In this document: piece by piece, positions 23,901-29,900 of the stretch
How positions within the stretch are numbered: position 1 is the first letter of the stretch
Layout: each line of letters begins with the position of its first letter
Source: Trichobilharzia szidati
Taxonomy: Eukaryota; Platyhelminthes; Trematoda; Strigeidida; Schistosomatidae
Direction of reading: 5' to 3'
Assembly (NCBI GenBank): GCA_944472155.2
Contig: OX235272.1
Span: 108,382,020-108,446,019, forward strand
Length of the DNA: 64,000 nt
Made by a program: the position numbers and the translations under genes
Notes under the pieces: generated by a model
Told to the model about the DNA's origin: nothing
What the model saw: the letters and a program-made list of their open reading frames with translations, nothing else
Databases searched by the model: none

Positions 23901-26900
23901 CCTACCTACCTAACTAACTGAGAAGCATCGTTTCAACTACAGGTGGACGGGACTGATGAGGATATCAAAGCCAGAATCGGGAAAGCAAAGGCAAGTTCGC
24001 ATTACCCTCCAGTCTGTGTGGGGATCAACAGCACTCATCATGAAAATGAAAATAAGATCCGGATTTTCAACTCCAATAGGAGATCAGTGCTACTCTACCG
24101 ATCATAGAATTGACGCCACGCCGCGTCGCGTCATGAAGGGCACTTCGAACAGACTGCACACCTTCATTAACAGTTGTCTTCACTCAATACTTCGCTCAAG
24201 ATCAGATGGCCGGCCAGAAACGATCACCAACAGGCATGGATCTGTGGGAGCGAACCAACCCAGCAGGAACCAATTGTGCAACAAATATGCAGGAAGAAAT
24301 GGAGGTGGATTGGCTATACTCTGAGAAAACAAACCATCAAGTGAGTGATATCACACACCAGGCCATCACTCGAGTGGAACCCGAATGGAAAGCGGCAAGT
24401 TGGTCGTCAGTGCGAGGGTGGGGTGACATGGGGGAGGTCATGGGAAGAGGAGGTGAAAGCATGTGGACAGACGTGTAGCCAGGTGAAAACGTTGTCGGAG
24501 AACCGAACGCAATGCCCCATGTTCCTCTAGGAGCTAAACGAAACAATAATACTAATGATCTCTTGACAAGATGAAAAATGTATTAGTTCGCAGGGATGTC
24601 ACTTAGGGAACTACTGCAAAATAGATAGTACTGGGCAACTGTTTCATCCTATTATGGAATTCCTCATTAGTACACAGGATTTAATGTGGCTGGAGTTACG
24701 AGGTGAATCCGTTGACCATTTAGCAACTGGGACGGAATCCACAGCCCAGTGAATTCTAACTTCCCCCTACCCCCCCAGTTTGCGATACACAGCGCTACAT
24801 CGAGTTAGTATCATACAGATGAGTTTTTCTACTCATAAATTACTTGGTAGGGAGAAATCGGCCATGAATTCTCAGTAGAACTTTTGGAAGCTTCGTTCTG
24901 TAATCAGTCATTAGTGGGTAGAGTATATGTAACTGTCAAACTAAATTCACTTACCGTCGATTTTGATACCACGTTTTAATTTGTGCTTCAGATAGGCCTA
25001 AATGTGCTGCAAGATCAGCTCTTTCTGTGACACTCAAATATCTTTGACATAGAAAACTTTGTTCTAAACAGAACAACTGGGATTGTGTAAAAGCAGTACG
25101 TTTTCGTCGATAGGGTTGTTGATGTTGTTGCTCCTGGTGCTGTTCTTCGTTTTGGTGTTGTTGTTGGTGATTGCGATTGTGTTGTGCCTGTAATCGATCT
25201 AATTCACTCAACTGATTCGAAGTAAAAGTTGAATAAATTGATGCGTCACCGGAGAAAGTTATCAAATCGACTCCGTGCATAAACAACTTAGAATTTGTAG
25301 AATAATTCACTTGAAGAAATTCAGACGGACAATCTTGATTGTGATTTGTTATAGAATAACCTAAAATATGGAAAAACAAAAAAGACAAATATGTAGAAAT
25401 ATAACTTTAACGGAAATATTTAAATATTGATGTTTTAGATGATGATTGGAGGTGATGTGAATATCTGACGGGATTCGAACCAGCGGCTTCTGAATGACCA
25501 ATCAGGTTAGAATCCTACTGTGACTCAGGTTTTCATTTCATCGCCAGGCATCATCACGCTCTGCAAACCGATAACAGACTGTCGACCAAAGATTACCTCA
25601 TATAATCTTACTATCATGGACATGGATAAAGATTACAAAGTCTTTTACAAAGGTCAATGCTCCGGAAGATTAGAAGCACTTTCCATTTATACAAATGTGA
25701 CTGGCTAAAAAATTTCCTGTGATGTTCTTAAGAGAAGAATTTCAGTATCTTTGAGAATAAGGCTAGCAGCAGTGTTCTCCAGTCGTCCACTGGTCTGTGG
25801 GAGGCTGGAACACAAGATCTCGCATCTGACCAAGCCTTTGTTTATATTATTAGTGATGCGATATACATAGGACAAACCTCACCAGACAGAAATCAAGATC
25901 GACAGAAATCAAGATCAGCAGAAATGAACACCGTGGAGCATTTGTTCAACCACCGAGAAATCCAGTTGAATTAGAAAAGCTTGAAAAATCATCATCCATA
26001 GCTCCTCTACACGCTTCACCATAGAATCAGGCCACAAAATTGATTTTGACAATATTGAAATAATCCAGAAAAGGCATTTCAGATATCACAAAGAACGTCT
26101 CGCATCGTCAGTAGCACTTTGTATCAAATGGAATCCAAATCGTCTGAGCGGAATAGGAATGATGGACTTAAACAGAATTTGACCTGGTTACAACACCCTC
26201 TTCCCTCATGAAATGACCAAATCAGCTCGAATGTGATAAGCAATTTCATTATGTAAACACACGCTGCTTTTATAATTTTACACACTTATCAAATCCAACA
26301 ATATACACATACCTGGTTTTGTTATCTTTGCCAATTGGCCAAATTGACAACAACGTAAAACTGACCCCATGCTGTTGGTCAATGACTATGTTGTCATATA
26401 TTGCAAGCTGAGATTTCGTAAATTCTGGTTTAATGATACTACTACTTTGATAAAGCTATTAGCAGCAACATTAAACAGCAAAAGGTCAGTAAAAACGACA
26501 ACAATATCGTTTTGTTTTTCATTCATTGGGAAATACAAAATACAAATTCATTATAATAATATAATGAATATCATATACCCAATGCCCAAATTTTTTCAAA
26601 CTGTTAAAAGTGAACTTGGTTTGGACATTTATAGTATCAGGTCACCTGATGTTGTGAGGCTGAGCATATTGGTCGTTCGACGCGTACCCTGACCAAAAAG
26701 GCTCAAGAGCACTATCCTGCATGGTTGTCGAAAGCCAGCAGAGGATCTTTAAGGAGTGCGATAATTGAACACCTTGTCAACACTGGTCGTTCTGCTTCAA
26801 GAAACTTATCCTTAGAAACAATCTACAAAGTGGATAAAAACCTGCCGAAGAAAATACGCTTTCGTCTCCTTTGAAATGCTGCAGCTCTAGACATTCACGG

Positions 26901-29900
26901 AGAAAAATCAAAGTTCTGCATACAAAAGAAAATTATACAACCACTTCTACTATCAGTCCCCTTCAGCGACTCAGGGATTGACTTGCTACCAGGGAAGAAT
27001 CTCGTTGACTTAGAATATGCGGACGATATAGTCCTTCTAGGCGAGGACTCTGACAAAATGCAGAGTCTACTGAACACCTTGAGCTGCAATCTAAGAATGT
27101 TTGGCATGCGATTCGCCCCTGTAAAATGTAAGATGATGCTGCAGGATTGGACTTCTCCGACCCCTAGATTAGAAATAGAAAGTGAAGTGGTAGAGCACGT
27201 TGACCGCTTCAATTACTTGGGAAGTACCATCAGCCCCAACGGGTTGATCTCAGACGAAATATCAGCACGAATACAGAGGGCTAGTTTCGCATATGCCAGT
27301 TTACGCCGTCTCTGGCGTAGACGCGATATCCGACTATCGACCAAAGGGCGTCTGTACTGCTCAACAGTCCGCTCCGTCCTCCTTTATGGCTGTGAGACCT
27401 GGCCATTAAGAGCAGAAGACATGAGAAGATTAGCTGTCTTCGATCATAGGTGTCTGCGTTCCATCTCCCGCGTGAAGTGGTATAATAAGGTGAGCAATAT
27501 TGAGGTTAGGCGTCGAGTGCTCCGTATTAGTCATCGCCTTCCTCGACGGGCAATGTTAGCTGATATAGGGTCAGGCTGAAAAAGAGCTAGCGGCGGTCAA
27601 ACAAAAACTTGGCACCAGTCAATGAAATCTACAACAGTTAGTCTAAGCCACGTAGGAAGATGTAGACTTCCTGGTTGCGGTCCTCGGGACGGTAAAAACC
27701 AATGGTTGGAAACAATTGGTGACATGGCTCAAAATCGTTCTCAATGGCTGGCGCAGATGCATCCACTCCTTGTGACTTATGATTTCCAATTAAACTGTTT
27801 TGTTCTTCGTTATTACTATTTCTTTTGTCTCACACCTCTGTTTACTGTCTATATTATGCATTTCTCTTACTTTCTTCTCTTGCTTTGTGTGCTACAAGAA
27901 GGGAGTGTGGCGACTTGAACTGCCGCACATATGTGCAAAGTTCTATGTCGAAAACAGACAGACAGACAGACAGACTATCATGGTAATGCCCCTGTTGTTT
28001 TCAACCATTTTGTATTTTGTTCTGTTTTTCAACTCTCTTTGACTCTTCTTTTCTTTCGAATTCTTACATAATATCTAAGATTCACCCGTTTACATGTTCG
28101 TCATGATTACCACTCGCTCATTAATACAGAGGTCAATTGAATTCATCTGCATTTTAAAGCTCTAGTTCTATCTTCTGTTTTAGGTGCAAAGTGTTAGGTA
28201 AGAAGGGAAGATCAACCGACGAGCTTGTGTGGTTGAGATGACCAAGATACTTGTTATGCATGCCAATTCACCGCCATCCTTGTCGAACAATGTTAGCTGA
28301 CGTAGGATTAGGTTGGGAAAGATTTAGGAATGGTCAAACTAAAACATGGCATAAGTCGATGAGGTCTTAAACTGCTGATGTGGGCAACGGAGGGAGGTGT
28401 ATATCTCCTAGTTGGAGTCCTCTATATTGCTGAGGACCAGTCGCTTCAAACTGTTGGTAATATGGCCCAAAACCGTTTTCAATGGCCCAGATTCATTCCC
28501 TCTTTAAATCTCCTGTATTTATTTGATTCTTCCCTTTTCCCATGTTACTATTCTTTCTCTCATCCATTTCTGCTCATTGTAGTTCACTTGAATCTCTATT
28601 TTATCTCTGTGTGGCAACTTGAACTGTCGCACTCCTGTGCAAGTTCCCATGCTGAAACTCAGTTAGTCAGTTAAAGCTTTAACGATATCCTCTGGTTGCT
28701 CGGATCTCGGCTGATAAAGTATTTGACTCAGTTACCCACTGAATAATTTCTGCATACATTTTCAACAGTTGGTTTTTAAGGATTAGATTTGTTTTTATGA
28801 GTTGATCACGGATTGGTGTCAGTTAATCAGTTAATTCTTACAAACCAGCTACAGAAAATTAATCTGATCCTAACTGGTGACTTGCTACAGGACGGAGTTT
28901 CTTGGAGTTCTAGTGAGAAGTCGTGACCAGTGAGGTCCATCCAGCCAAGTGTGTGGATGGATGTCCCACGGATGAGATTGGTCGGTGCCAGTCGTGCTAA
29001 CTATCACGATTCATGGGATAGCCATTGAGGAATCGGGTCCCAGTGGGTAAATGGTATACGAGCTTGCTGGCCTTGTAACCGGTAGGTCCTGGGTCCAAAC
29101 TTCGGTATAAACGTTACCAACTGATACAAAATTTCAGCACAGTCATCACTGAATCTTTACCACAGCAAAATAATCTAAATATTTACATGTTAGTCTGGAT
29201 TAGTTTAGACTGGATAAAGTCAATTCATAATGCTATTTTGCCGATGGTGACTATTTGTGGAATTCGCGTGGCATTTCGTCCCATTTGGGGCACGCCAGGC
29301 GGTTGTACCCGCAGCCCCACTGTATAGTGACTCTCTCATTAAGTCTCGAATTCAACATCCAACGTTTCAGATGTCAAAGCGTTATCCATTAAGCCATTAG
29401 GATACAAGAACCACCTGTTACACAGTGAGTTTCAATCGCCATTTGTTTAAGTGGGTGATACATATCACCCAGTGGTCTTGTAAACAACGTTCTGCTATTT
29501 GAAATGATTATGGATGGATTCAAAACTTGCTGGGGAAACTATCACTCACTGAGGAGGCTGCAGGTACAGCTGGCTGACTAATCCTAATCTCCACTACTAG
29601 TTACCACCAACCAAATAATACTAAGAATTAGTTTATAGGGATTCTGTTTGTTTCGGTTTAAACGACGGATTGATATCAGTTAGAGAACTATTGAAAACCA
29701 GCACTAGAGTACTGGAAAGCTGATTCGTTCTGGTTTGGGATGAATCTGCAGGGCTCGAACCCGGGACCTTCCGGTTACAAGACAAGCTCATATATCGTTC
29801 AGCTACTGGGACCTGATTCATGTTAATCTCAAAACATCACCGATGCCACCTTAGTAAAAGCCAACATGTCAGCAGAGACCGGTCCAACAGAAACCAATCA

